Of a stretch of DNA of 37,753 bases, positions 16,121-24,336 are shown in pieces. The stretch lies in contig CANQDS010000016.1 in NCBI GenBank assembly GCA_947593655.1, positions 1-37,753 of the forward strand, read 5' to 3'. This stretch comes from an uncultured Lachnospiraceae bacterium. GTDB taxonomy: Bacteria; Bacillota; Clostridia; Lachnospirales; Lachnospiraceae. Numbering within the stretch: the stretch's first letter is position 1; the number at the start of each line of letters is the position of its first letter. The notes below the pieces were generated by a model. The model was not told the origin of the DNA, ran no database searches, and saw only the letters and a program-made list of their open reading frames with translations. A program made the translations under genes and the position numbers.

Positions 16121-16597
16121 ATGCAGAAGGAACAGATTCAGGATTTTACAAGGCGGTTAAGCCAGTGCAACCGGGGCGGAATGATCGTGATCATCTACGA
16201 TATTTATTTTGCCTATGCAGAAGATGCGAAACACGCGCTGGCGGAAAAGGACGATGCGGCCTATAAGACCGCAATCCGGAGGGTGCAGAATACGCTGGAG
16301 GAGCTGATCGGCGCATTGGATTTTTCCTATCCGATCTCTAAGAATCTGTATGCGCTTTATGTTTATTCCAGAAATTCGCTGGCCCGCGCACTCTATGAGC
16401 ACCGCGGGGACGGGATTTTAGAGGCGGAAAAAATTTTAAAGCGCCTCTACGCCGCATTTGTGAAAGCGGCGGAAGAGGACGCATCAGAGCCGTTGATGAG
16501 CAACGCCCAGCAGGTTTACGCGGGGATCACTTATGGAAAATCCGATCTTAATGAAAATTTTCTGGAAATGGATGATCACAGAGGGTTCTTTGTATAA
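16121..16597 (+). CDS. fliS: FliS-like flagellar chaperone
   Basis: A 158-residue helical protein. FliS caps the C-terminus of unsecreted flagellin and delivers it to the export gate. The pattern GMIVIIYDIYFAYAEDAKHAL, then a helix ending EELIGALDFSYPISKNLYAL, then a helix with YSRNSLARAL, fits FliS. The N- and C-terminal extensions (the latter ending DDHRGFFV) make it somewhat longer than the usual 125-135 residues. The ATG has GGGGGTGG 4 nt upstream and the gene starts 15 nt after flagellin. The last 22 nt overlap the convergent DUF2508-like gene. Sequence similarity is distant, so the assignment rests partly on position. Confidence 0.8.
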   Translation: MQKEQIQDFTRRLSQCNRGGMIVIIYDIYFAYAEDAKHALAEKDDAAYKTAIRRVQNTLEELIGALDFSYPISKNLYALYVYSRNSLARALYEHRGDGILEAEKILKRLYAAFVKAAEEDASEPLMSNAQQVYAGITYGKSDLNENFLEMDDHRGFFV

Positions 16598-16821
16598 GAA
16601 TCCTCTATCTGTTTTACGCAGTTGAGCAGGAATTTGTAGCGCATCTGGGCGGCTTTCGCCTGATAGATATAGTAATCGATCAGATCCGGATCTACGACAT
16701 TTTCCAGATTTGCATAGGTATTTTTCAGCTCCATTGAAGTTTCTGCAAGACTGTCCAAAAGTGATGCATACCTGTCATCGGTAACGGGGGTATTTTTAAA
16801 AAGCTTCAAATCTTCACCCAC
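16576..16821 (-). CDS. DUF2508/YaaL-like small protein
   Basis: An 81-residue helical protein. DPDLIDYYIYQAKAAQMRYK resembles the conserved core of the DUF2508 (YaaL) family, which I recall as dPdLid.aIy.l.AaE.rY. Function unknown. The start is uncertain: a GTG at 16821 gives the length stated, but GGGTGAAGA just inside would suit a TTG at 16809. Its 3' end overlaps the fliS-like gene by 22 nt in antisense orientation. It is not next to recR, where the Bacillus homologue lies. Confidence 0.7.
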   Translation of the reverse strand: MGEDLKLFKNTPVTDDRYASLLDSLAETSMELKNTYANLENVVDPDLIDYYIYQAKAAQMRYKFLLNCVKQIEDSYTKNPL

Positions 16822-16897
16822 TTTCTGCTTGGTTCCTTTTATCTAAATTATAATCAAAAAATAGGAAATCTATACAAAAATTTCCACCCTATTTTTG

Positions 16898-16924
16898 TAA
16901 AATATTACTGAAAAATGTCGATTA
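16898..16924 (+). promoter_or_regulatory. Possible sigma-28 promoter before the Tad operon
   Basis: TAAA (16898-16901), exactly 15 nt, GTCGATTA (16917-16924). The -35 is perfect and the -10 keeps G.CGAT. It lies just upstream of a sigma-A promoter for the same operon. Confidence 0.4.
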
Positions 16925-16937
16925 GGTAAAAAAGGAC

Positions 16938-16966
16938 TGGACAGATGGAAGAGCAGTTGCTATAAT
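16938..16966 (+). promoter_or_regulatory. Sigma-A promoter of the Tad-like pilus operon
   Basis: TGGACA (16938-16943), 17 nt, TATAAT (16961-16966), 33 nt before the TTG start of the first gene. Confidence 0.85.
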
Positions 16967-16999
16967 TCAATTCACAACAAAAAAGAGGTGATGCAGGAA

Positions 17000-17530
17000 T
17001 TGGATGCAGTTCATCAGGCATCAGATCCGGTGTTATTTGCAATTGTGCTTGTTGCGGTGATATTGGATTTTAAGTACATGAAGATCAGTAACCGGCTGAT
17101 CCTCGTGGGTTTGGTTCTGGCATTGGCATTCGGGCTTTTGGGTAGGGGAGTGCCAGATGTTGTTTTTGTTCTATGGAACATATCTTTTCCGGTGATCGCA
17201 TTATATCTTTTTTATCTCATTGGTGCGCTTGGCGCAGGAGATATCAAACTATTTTCCGTAATCGGGGGTTTTCTCAATTTCAAAGAGCTGGTTGTTTGCA
17301 TGTTGTTTTCGTTTCTCGCGGGCGCAGTGCTGTCGCTTGGAAAACTGCTGTATCTTGGGCGGTTTTGGGATGGGATCCGGCGGGGAGGCGGCCATCTCTG
17401 GGACGTTCTGCGCGGCGGGCCTGCCCGTTATGAGAGGGACGTCAACGGGAAAACAGATGTCATCCATTTTTCATTTGCAATCCTTTTAGGGTTGCTGTTT
17501 ACAAAATTTTTTGTGCTCTGGCATATCTAA
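17000..17530 (+). CDS. Prepilin peptidase, A24 family (first of two)
   Basis: An aspartyl membrane protease that cleaves prepilin leaders, 176 residues with about five to six membrane segments. The first catalytic Asp is in ILDFKYMKISN and the second in GALGAGDIKLFSVIGG (the GxGD motif). It lacks the N-terminal methylase domain of PilD, as in CpaA/TadV. The start is uncertain: GAGGTG at 16985-16990 serves best for a TTG at 17000 (9 nt), but ATG 16991 and GTG 16988 are in the same frame and lie on or next to that site. It is the first gene of an operon of eleven; the next begins 15 nt later. A second A24 peptidase lies at 24337-24759. Confidence 0.87.
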   Translation: MDAVHQASDPVLFAIVLVAVILDFKYMKISNRLILVGLVLALAFGLLGRGVPDVVFVLWNISFPVIALYLFYLIGALGAGDIKLFSVIGGFLNFKELVVCMLFSFLAGAVLSLGKLLYLGRFWDGIRRGGGHLWDVLRGGPARYERDVNGKTDVIHFSFAILLGLLFTKFFVLWHI

Positions 17531-17545
17531 GGGAAAGGAGCAGAT

Positions 17546-18586
17546 ATGCAGAAAGTAAGATTAGCGGTCTGCATCAGAGATCAGGAATATGCGAACCGCT
17601 TTACCAATTGTTTACTCGGCCACTATGGCAGCCGGTTCGAATTACATCTTTTTACCGGGGCGGTGCAGCTGTTAGAAGCGCAGCCGGAGTCCTATGATGT
17701 GCTTCTCTGTTCGGATCGTGCGGAGGAATTGGAAAAGATTCTGGGCAAATGGCAGATACCCGTCGTCTGCCTGCTGGAAGAAGAACAGGAAAGGGAACTG
17801 TATGCGCATATGGAAGATGCGGAAGGGAGGCTGTGTTTTGTGGATAAATATCAGGAAGTCAACCGGATCGTCGATGAGATACTAAAAAGGATCGGAGATG
17901 AGATCCGCAATGTGCAGCAGACGGGAAGCATTTCGCCAAGGTGCCGTCTGGCGGGCGTATATTCGCTTTCGGAAAATGAATACCAGCTTCCGTTTACCGT
18001 GACGCTGGGATCGATTTTGGGAGAACAGGAGCGGGCGCTGATCCTGGATCTGCAGGAGAACAGCGGGTTTTCCCAGCTTGCCGGGCGCGGCGGGAATATG
18101 GGACTGGAAGAGCTTCTGGTCATGGCGGAAACGGAGAAATTCGCACGGGGAAGGCTGATGTCGTGCATCGGCCATCTGGACCGCGTGGATTATATCTATC
18201 CGGTGGAGAATACGGAATGCCTCTGCGAGGCGGCTTTGGAAACTTATCTGAAAGTGCTGCAGATGCTGACGCAGGAACTGGACTATGGCGTCATCATTAT
18301 CAATTTCGGTGCGCGTTTCGTAGGATTTTTTGAAGTGCTGAACCGCTGTCAGGAGATTTATCTGATGCAGAAGCGGGGCGGGCTCTGCCAGTGGCGTGAA
18401 TCGGAATTCATGGAGGAACTGGAGGCGAAAGGCTATCAGGAACTGATGCAGCGGATGACCAAAGTAGAGCTTCCGATCATGACGGAACCGGCTGTATCCT
18501 GTGAACGGCTGGTCGAACAGTGGAAATGGAATGAATTCGGGGACTGCATACGCAAAATGACACCGGGGGCGGCAGGCATTGGATGA
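17546..18586 (+). CDS. TadZ/CpaE-like protein lacking the P-loop
   Basis: A 346-residue protein between a prepilin peptidase and CpaF, the usual place of TadZ/CpaE, which localises the pilus machine at the pole. The first ~115 residues resemble a degenerate receiver domain (YDVLLCSDRAEELEKIL, then a strand with VVCLLEE). The rest has the order of strands of a MinD-like fold (ERALILDLQENSGF in place of the switch I region; DYGVIIINFGARF as the later strand). The position of the ATP loop reads GVYSLSENEYQLPFTV with no GKT, so ATP binding is unlikely. The ATG has AAAGGAG upstream. It overlaps cpaF by 8 nt. The TadZ identity is from context and fold pattern. Confidence 0.68.
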   Translation: MQKVRLAVCIRDQEYANRFTNCLLGHYGSRFELHLFTGAVQLLEAQPESYDVLLCSDRAEELEKILGKWQIPVVCLLEEEQERELYAHMEDAEGRLCFVDKYQEVNRIVDEILKRIGDEIRNVQQTGSISPRCRLAGVYSLSENEYQLPFTVTLGSILGEQERALILDLQENSGFSQLAGRGGNMGLEELLVMAETEKFARGRLMSCIGHLDRVDYIYPVENTECLCEAALETYLKVLQMLTQELDYGVIIINFGARFVGFFEVLNRCQEIYLMQKRGGLCQWRESEFMEELEAKGYQELMQRMTKVELPIMTEPAVSCERLVEQWKWNEFGDCIRKMTPGAAGIG

Positions 18587-19823
18587 TCGGATCAGCAGAT
18601 TAAGGGAACGCGTGCTGGCGGGCATGGATCTGTCCAAAGAGATGACCGATGAGGAGATCGAAGACCTGATTGCAAAAGAAATGGCGCAGACCGCGCAGAA
18701 GCATCCGCTTTCCTTAAAGGAACGGATGTATCTGGGGCAGCAGGTGTTTAATTCCCTGCGCAGGCTGGATGTGATTCAGGAACTGATCGATGATCCGGCC
18801 GTGACGGAGATCATGGTCAACGGCCCCGAAAATATTTTTTATGAGAAAGACGGTGCCATGCATCACTGGGAAGGGCGGTTTGCATCGGAAGAAAGGCTGC
18901 AGGATGTTTTGCAGCAGATAGTGGCCAGACATAACCGGGTGATCAACCGGGCTTCTCCGATCGTGGATACGCGCCTTGCCGACGGTTCCCGCGTGAATAT
19001 CGTCCTCAATCCGATTTCGCTGGGCGGTTCTGCCGTGACGATCCGTAAATTCCCGGACGAGCCGTTTACTATGGACCGGCTGGTTGAAACAGGATCCATT
19101 ACGAAGGAAGCGGCAGATGCCCTGCGTATTCTGGTGCAGTCAAAATACAGTATCTTTATTTCCGGGGGAACAGGCTCCGGGAAAACAACCTTCTTAAATG
19201 CATTATCGCAGTACATTCCCTCCGAAGAGAGAATTATTACCATAGAGGATTCTGCTGAACTGCAGATTCAGAATGTTCCGAATCTGGTGCGCCTGGAAAC
19301 AAGAAATTCCAATATGGAAGGCGTTGCGGCGATCACGATCCGCGATCTGATCCGGACGGCACTTCGTATGAGGCCGGACCGCATTATCGTCGGAGAGTGC
19401 CGGGGAGCCGAAGCGGTCGATATGCTGCAGGCGATGAATACCGGGCACGACGGAAGCCTGTCAACCGGACATGCCAATTCCTGCGGGGATCTGTTAAGCC
19501 GACTGGAAATGATGGTGTTAATGGGGATGGAACTGCCGCTGCCTGTCATCCGGCGCCAGATTGCTTCCGGCATCGATATCATCATCCATCTGGGGCGTCT
19601 GCGCGACAGGAGCCGCAAGCTGATCGCGGTCGATGAGATCGCCGGGATTGCGGAGGGCGAAATTGTGTTAAAGGAATTGTTCCGCTTTGAGGAAACCGGG
19701 GTGTGTGTCGGAAAGGTCTGCGGGGAGGTCAAGATGGTGGGAAGCCTCTGCCATCAGGAAAAACTCGCCGCCGCGGGAATGCTGGAGGCTGCAAAGAAAG
19801 GGGGTTTGTGTGGATTATCGTAA
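18579..19823 (+). CDS. cpaF: CpaF/TadA-type pilus assembly ATPase
   Basis: The motor ATPase that powers pilin extrusion; a hexameric type II/IV secretion ATPase of 414 residues. An N-terminal helical region is followed by DDPAVTEIMVNGPENIFYEK, then Walker A GGTGSGKTT (around residues 196-204). Walker B is in RPDRIIVGECRG (around 262-273), and the His box is in DGSLSTGHANS. All catalytic motifs are intact. The start is a TTG at 18579, overlapping the end of the preceding gene by 8 nt, with GGGGGCGG about 8 nt upstream; no in-frame ATG lies near. Overlap with both neighbours (TadB begins 14 nt before its stop) shows tight translational coupling. Confidence 0.95.
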   Translation: MDDRISRLRERVLAGMDLSKEMTDEEIEDLIAKEMAQTAQKHPLSLKERMYLGQQVFNSLRRLDVIQELIDDPAVTEIMVNGPENIFYEKDGAMHHWEGRFASEERLQDVLQQIVARHNRVINRASPIVDTRLADGSRVNIVLNPISLGGSAVTIRKFPDEPFTMDRLVETGSITKEAADALRILVQSKYSIFISGGTGSGKTTFLNALSQYIPSEERIITIEDSAELQIQNVPNLVRLETRNSNMEGVAAITIRDLIRTALRMRPDRIIVGECRGAEAVDMLQAMNTGHDGSLSTGHANSCGDLLSRLEMMVLMGMELPLPVIRRQIASGIDIIIHLGRLRDRSRKLIAVDEIAGIAEGEIVLKELFRFEETGVCVGKVCGEVKMVGSLCHQEKLAAAGMLEAAKKGGLCGLS

Positions 19824-20547
19824 CTATACGCTGTCTCTTGCGGAATATGGAAAAGTGATCCTGGTGGCGCTTGTGATCACCTCATGCGTTGCGTACCTGT
19901 TTTTCTCGAGCGGCTGTGCGATGCTGCTGACTCCGCTGGCAGGAATAGCAGTATACCATCATTTCCGGAATCAGGGATTGGAAAAACAAAAAAAGGAACT
20001 TTCTGCGCAGTTTCTGGATGCGATGCGGGTAGTAAGCACGGCGCTGCTTGCCGGATATTCGATGGAAAACGCCTGGAAGGAAGCACAGAAAGAAACGGGG
20101 CTTTTATATGGAGAAAATGCGGTGTTTTATCTGGAATTGCAGGAGATCAACCGGTCTGTCGGACTGAATGTTCCACTGGAACGCCTGCTGGAGTCTTTTG
20201 CGGAACGTTCCGGAATAGAAGATATCATGAGTTTTGCGGAAGTGTTTTCTTTTGCAAAACGATGCGGGGGCGACTATGCCGCGATCATAGAAACGACGAC
20301 GAACCACATGTACCAGAAACAGGAGATCGAGCAGGAAATTGATGTACTGGTGGCCGGGCGGAAGATGGAACAGAAGGTAATGAATCTGATACCGCTTCTG
20401 ATCCTTGCCTATCTGCGCTTTACATCCGGGGATTATCTGGATGTGCTGTACCACAATCCGCTTGGCGTCGTGTTTATGTGCGGATGCCTGCTGGTGTATC
20501 TGGCCGCACTCTTTCTGGCGGAAAAGATACTGGCCATTCATGTATAA
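19810..20547 (+). CDS. tadB: TadB-like membrane protein (type II secretion F domain)
   Basis: An inner-membrane platform protein of the pilus machine, 245 residues. Two N-terminal membrane segments (about 14-32 and 34-48) precede a cytoplasmic helical T2SSF domain (QFLDAMRVVSTALLAGYSME; later EVFSFAKRCGGDYAAII). Two C-terminal membrane segments follow (LIPLLILAYLRF and GVVFMCGCLLVYLAALFL). I chose the GTG at 19810, 5 nt after AAAGGGGG. It overlaps the cpaF stop by 14 nt. A start further upstream would only add residues translated from the alternate frame of cpaF. Confidence 0.85.
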   Translation: MDYRNYTLSLAEYGKVILVALVITSCVAYLFFSSGCAMLLTPLAGIAVYHHFRNQGLEKQKKELSAQFLDAMRVVSTALLAGYSMENAWKEAQKETGLLYGENAVFYLELQEINRSVGLNVPLERLLESFAERSGIEDIMSFAEVFSFAKRCGGDYAAIIETTTNHMYQKQEIEQEIDVLVAGRKMEQKVMNLIPLLILAYLRFTSGDYLDVLYHNPLGVVFMCGCLLVYLAALFLAEKILAIHV

Positions 20548-20583
20548 GCGGCCGGATCCGGTGCGGCGGCTGACAGGAGGGAT

Positions 20584-21813
20584 ATGGAAAAGAAAGAGAC
20601 AAAGAATGAGAAGAAGAAAATCGCCCTGGTTCTGATCTTACTTCTGGCGCTGGCGGGCTATGCGGAAAAATCCGGCCGTTTGATCGGCAGGAACGGAACG
20701 CTGGAGCGGAACGCGGCTGGAGAAGGCGAAATGGAAGCCGAGCTGCGGCTGGATGCAGAGGATGTTCTTAAGGATTATCCTTATTCTATAACGCTGGAAG
20801 AGGAAAAACCGACGAAGGAAGAAGCCGGAGAGTATTTTCAGCAGGCCAAAGAAGAGATCGACGAAACGTTCTGCCGGGACGGGGAAACGATTTCCCATGT
20901 GACGGAAGCGGTGAATCTGAAGGAAAGCTACGCCGGAGGAGTGGTGCAGGCGGCATGGAATTTTGACGACTATACGGCAATACAGACGGACGGGATCCTG
21001 GCGGAAGAAGAACTTCCGGAGGACGGAATACTGATCAATGCCGAAGCGGAACTTGTTTGCGGGGATTACCGGGAAGTGTATGCGTTTTCTTTCCGGGCGT
21101 ATCCGAAGGAGCTGACAAAAGCGGAGGAGATTCTGGCGGAAGTGGAAAAAGCGTTAGATGAGCAGCAGAAGAAAGCCGGTGTCCGCCAGCTGACTCTGCC
21201 GGAAGAAGTGTCCGGAGTCAAACTTTCCTGGTCGGAAAAGAAAGAGCATATGGCCGGAAAAATGCTGCTTTTAGAAATTCTGGTTCTTGCGATGATTCCT
21301 GTGATAAAAAGGGAACAGCGGAGGCAGGAGGAGAAAAAGCGCAGAGAGTCATTTTTACTGGATTACCCGGATATTGTGAGCAAAATAACGGTTTTGATGG
21401 GCTCTGGCATGTCTTTAAAGCAGTCCTGGAATCAAATTTCCGCTCGATACAGCGAAAAGAGGCAGAAAAATAATATACAGATCCATGACGCTTATGAAGA
21501 AATGGTGAAAACAAACCGTGAGATCCAGGACGGGGAAAGCGAGCGCTTAGCCTATCAGAAATTCGGAGAACGGGTGGGGATTTATGCCTATTACCGCTTT
21601 GTGCGGATCCTGATCCAGAATCTGCAGAAGGGAACCAGGGGACTTTGCGAGCTGTTAAAGCAGGAATCGGAGACAGCTTTTGAGGAGCGGAAGCTTTTGG
21701 CAAAAAAAATGGGGGAGGAAGCGGGCACGAAAATGCTCATTCCGCTGATCCTTATGATGGCAATCGTTATGGCAATTGTAATAATGCCGGCAATCATTAA
21801 TTTTATGAAATGA
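20584..21813 (+). CDS. tadC: TadC-like membrane protein with large extracytoplasmic insert
   Basis: The second platform protein, 409 residues, longer than typical TadC (about 300). An N-terminal membrane segment (12-26) is followed by about 195 mostly acidic residues that should lie outside the cell (residues about 27-222). Then come a second membrane segment (224-240), a T2SSF-like cytoplasmic region (FLLDYPDIVSKITVLMGSGM; GERVGIYAYYRFVRIL) and a C-terminal segment (IPLILMMAIVMAIVIMPAII). The external insert is not what I expect of TadC and may contact a surface part of the pilus. The ATG at 20584 has AGGAGG 4 nt upstream. The Flp1-like pilin gene follows after 12 nt. Confidence 0.8.
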   Translation: MEKKETKNEKKKIALVLILLLALAGYAEKSGRLIGRNGTLERNAAGEGEMEAELRLDAEDVLKDYPYSITLEEEKPTKEEAGEYFQQAKEEIDETFCRDGETISHVTEAVNLKESYAGGVVQAAWNFDDYTAIQTDGILAEEELPEDGILINAEAELVCGDYREVYAFSFRAYPKELTKAEEILAEVEKALDEQQKKAGVRQLTLPEEVSGVKLSWSEKKEHMAGKMLLLEILVLAMIPVIKREQRRQEEKKRRESFLLDYPDIVSKITVLMGSGMSLKQSWNQISARYSEKRQKNNIQIHDAYEEMVKTNREIQDGESERLAYQKFGERVGIYAYYRFVRILIQNLQKGTRGLCELLKQESETAFEERKLLAKKMGEEAGTKMLIPLILMMAIVMAIVIMPAIINFMK

Positions 21814-21825
21814 AAGGAGAAAATT

Positions 21826-21993
21826 ATGTTAGGATTTAAGAATTTTATCAAAGAGGAAGATGCAATCGGAGTGGTGGAATTGATCTTGATTTTGGTCGTT
21901 TTGATCGGTCTGGTGCTGATTTTTAAGAATCAGCTGGTCAAACTGGTCAATAACATTTTTAAAACGATCACCAGCGAGGCGGGAAAAGTTTGA
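21826..21993 (+). CDS. Flp1-like major pilin candidate
   Basis: A 55-residue protein. A short charged leader (MLGFKNFIKEED) is followed by AIGVVELILILVVLIGLVLI and a short amphipathic tail (LVKLVNNIFKTI). The hydrophobic helix with a Glu near its start is the hallmark of Flp pilins; the G-V-V-E segment probably marks the peptidase site and Glu+5-type residue. It resembles the clostridial Flp1-like family (PF16982 from memory). The ATG has AAAGGAG 5 nt upstream, and its TGA overlaps the TTG start of the next gene. Being the only pilin of this type in the operon, it is the best candidate for the main subunit. Confidence 0.88.
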   Translation: MLGFKNFIKEEDAIGVVELILILVVLIGLVLIFKNQLVKLVNNIFKTITSEAGKV

Positions 21994-23462
21994 GCGGGCA
22001 GAAGGCCAGAGGCAGCATGACGGTCTTTGCCGCTATGAGTATCATGTTGGTCGCCGCTTTCCTGTTTGCGCTGCTGGAGTCGGCAAGGATCGTGGAAATG
22101 CGTAAAATGGTCCGGATTCAAACGGATTCCGTTTTGGAATCCGTGTTTGCGGCATATGTCAAACCGATGTGGGAAAATTACCATCTGCTGACGTGGAATG
22201 CCGGGGATGGCGAACAGCTGTCCTTTTCGGAGAAAGAAGCATATATCCGGGATCTGTCGGAAGAAATGCGCCTTTCCAAAAAGGCGTCCCTGATCCAGAT
22301 GGAAATGACCGGTGTTTCGTTTGACCGTTATCTGCTGCTTACCGATGAAAACGGAAAGGCGTTTGTCAGTGCGGCGGCCGCGTATATGCAGCGCTTTCTG
22401 CCTTTGGCGGAGCTCAAGCAGATCTACGGGAATTACGAGGCGGCAGATCTGCTGGAAGAGTCGCAGAAAGGAAAGGAAGACGCACTGGAGAAATCTTTAG
22501 AGACGATCAAAACGATCGAAGAGTCTGAAGAAGATCCAAAAGAAGAAAAGGCTGCGCTGCCCGAAGAACTGCAGGAAAATCCGCTGGAAACCGTAAAGAA
22601 GGCGAAAAATTCCAAAATACTGGATCTTGTGGTAACGGATAAAAATAACATTTCAAGTGCATCGATGGAGATGTCCCGGCTTCCTTCCCGGCGGAGACTG
22701 GCATCCGGAAATCTAAAAACGGATTTAAATGCCTCGTGGCTGGAGACGGTTCTTTTTGACCAGTATCTTGTCAGCAGTTTCTCCAATTATACAAACATCA
22801 TGGAAGGGCGCGCGCTGAATTATGAGCTGGAATATCTTCTGTGCGGAAAGGGAACGGATGTGGATAATCTGGAAGGGTGCGTTATGCGGATCATCGGGAT
22901 TCGGGAGGTGGCGAATCTTTTGTACCTTATGACAGATGCGGCAAAGCAGAGCGAAGCAATGGCGGCGGCGACCGCCATTGCCGGGGCGAGCCTGAATCCG
23001 GCGATCGTTGAGATCGTAAAGCTCGGTCTGCTTGCTGCGTGGGCGTTTGCGGAAAGCGTGCTGGATGTCCGGACGCTTCTGAATGGCGGTTCGATCCCTC
23101 TGATTAAAAATTCCGCACAGTGGACTTCGGATTTACTTCATCTGCCTTCCGTATTTACGGGATCGGTTCAGGCGGAATCCTCCGGCGGCCTTGATTATAC
23201 GTCCTACGTCGGACTATTGCTTTTCTCTCAGGATTCCGGCAGACTGGCCTACCGTGCGATGGATCTGCAGGAGAGTGCGGTTCGGATGCTGGACGGATAC
23301 CATGATTTTTGCATTGATCATATGGTGTTGGATGCAGAGATTACTGCCTGCTATCGTGCGCACAGCATCTTTCTGGGGATGGAGAGCATTACGGCCGGGA
23401 TGGACGGAGAGTTTCAATTAACGGGCAGCAGTTCCTACTCGTATCGAAAGGCGGGGATATAA
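21990..23462 (+). CDS. DUF5702-type pilus-associated protein
   Basis: A 490-residue protein with an N-terminal anchor (TVFAAMSIMLVAAFLFALLE, residues about 11-30) and a long part expected outside the cell. Helical stretches (LEKSLETIKTIEESEEDPKE) and a hydrophobic portion near residues 325-355 (AAATAIAGASLNPAIVEIVK) are visible. I associate this layout with DUF5702 proteins, which accompany Tad-like clusters in Lachnospiraceae and may correspond to TadG. The start is TTG at 21990 with GGCGGG upstream and a 4-nt overlap with the pilin gene; an ATG at 22017 is an alternative. Role in pilus tip or anchoring is inferred from context. Confidence 0.72.
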   Translation: MSGQKARGSMTVFAAMSIMLVAAFLFALLESARIVEMRKMVRIQTDSVLESVFAAYVKPMWENYHLLTWNAGDGEQLSFSEKEAYIRDLSEEMRLSKKASLIQMEMTGVSFDRYLLLTDENGKAFVSAAAAYMQRFLPLAELKQIYGNYEAADLLEESQKGKEDALEKSLETIKTIEESEEDPKEEKAALPEELQENPLETVKKAKNSKILDLVVTDKNNISSASMEMSRLPSRRRLASGNLKTDLNASWLETVLFDQYLVSSFSNYTNIMEGRALNYELEYLLCGKGTDVDNLEGCVMRIIGIREVANLLYLMTDAAKQSEAMAAATAIAGASLNPAIVEIVKLGLLAAWAFAESVLDVRTLLNGGSIPLIKNSAQWTSDLLHLPSVFTGSVQAESSGGLDYTSYVGLLLFSQDSGRLAYRAMDLQESAVRMLDGYHDFCIDHMVLDAEITACYRAHSIFLGMESITAGMDGEFQLTGSSSYSYRKAGI

Positions 23463-23464
23463 GG

Positions 23465-24325
23465 GTGTCTCAATGTGGAAACAGGCATTTTGCTTTAGTA
23501 TGTCAAAACGAATCTCTCCCAAAGAACGCACGCCAGAAAACAGAAGATGCTTTTTGCAATGGGGCACCCTTATGCGCCCGCAGGGGTTCGTTTACTCTGG
23601 AGGCGGCAGTCGTCATTCCGCTTACAGCAGCATTTTTAGCAGCGCTTTTGTTCTTCTTCCGGGTGCTCCAGATTCAGACGGCGGTATCCGGCGCTCTAAG
23701 CTATGCGGGAAGAAAATCGGCCGCCGCCAGCAGTTTTTCCGATTCGGAAACGGCGGAGCTTGCGGCGGCAAAGCTGTATTTTTTGAAAACCCTGTCCAAA
23801 GATGAAAATATCGACCGGTATGTCAGAGGAGGGAAACTGGGAATTTCTCTTGCCGGTTCTGATTTCTGCGGAGAATATATTGCATTGGAGGCGGCGTATG
23901 AGATCCAGCTTCCGGTTCATTTCTTTTCGGTGCGGGGAATTCCGGTGATCCAGAAAAGCGTGAACAGAAAATGGACCGGCGAGTCAGCGGATGGAGAAGA
24001 AGCGGATCCCTTTGTATATATCACGCCGGAGGGGACGGTGTACCATCTCTCAACCTCCTGTCATTATCTGGATCTGTCCATCCAAACGGTCAAAAGTGCC
24101 GAAATCGGGCGTCTGCGCAACCAAAATGGACACAAATACTACGCGTGTGAGCGGTGCGCGGCAGAAAATCCAAAACAAAAGGACCTGTATATCACGGATT
24201 ATGGAACGGTATACCATGCCAGTCTGCAATGCAGCGGTTTAAAGCGGACGATCTATGAAGTCCGCCTGTCAGAAGTCGGGACGCGGGGCGCATGCTCCAA
24301 GTGTGCGGCAGGGAAGAAAAAATAG
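23465..24325 (+). CDS. TadE-like pseudopilin with two C-terminal cysteine modules
   Basis: A 286-residue protein. After an unusually long ~41-residue leader ending CARRG comes SFTLEAAVVIPL, a prepilin peptidase site with the membrane helix of a TadE-like protein. The C-terminal 100 residues carry two copies of a module with VYHxSxxCxxL and a closing CxxC (YHLSTSCHYL...CERC, then YHASLQCSGL...CSKC). These look like metal-binding or disulfide modules on the outside of the cell. The GTG at 23465 has AAAGGCGGGG 8 nt upstream and follows the previous stop by 2 nt. It may be a minor or tip subunit; that is inference. Confidence 0.8.
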   Translation: MSQCGNRHFALVCQNESLPKNARQKTEDAFCNGAPLCARRGSFTLEAAVVIPLTAAFLAALLFFFRVLQIQTAVSGALSYAGRKSAAASSFSDSETAELAAAKLYFLKTLSKDENIDRYVRGGKLGISLAGSDFCGEYIALEAAYEIQLPVHFFSVRGIPVIQKSVNRKWTGESADGEEADPFVYITPEGTVYHLSTSCHYLDLSIQTVKSAEIGRLRNQNGHKYYACERCAAENPKQKDLYITDYGTVYHASLQCSGLKRTIYEVRLSEVGTRGACSKCAAGKKK

Positions 24326-24336
24326 GGAGGATCAAA

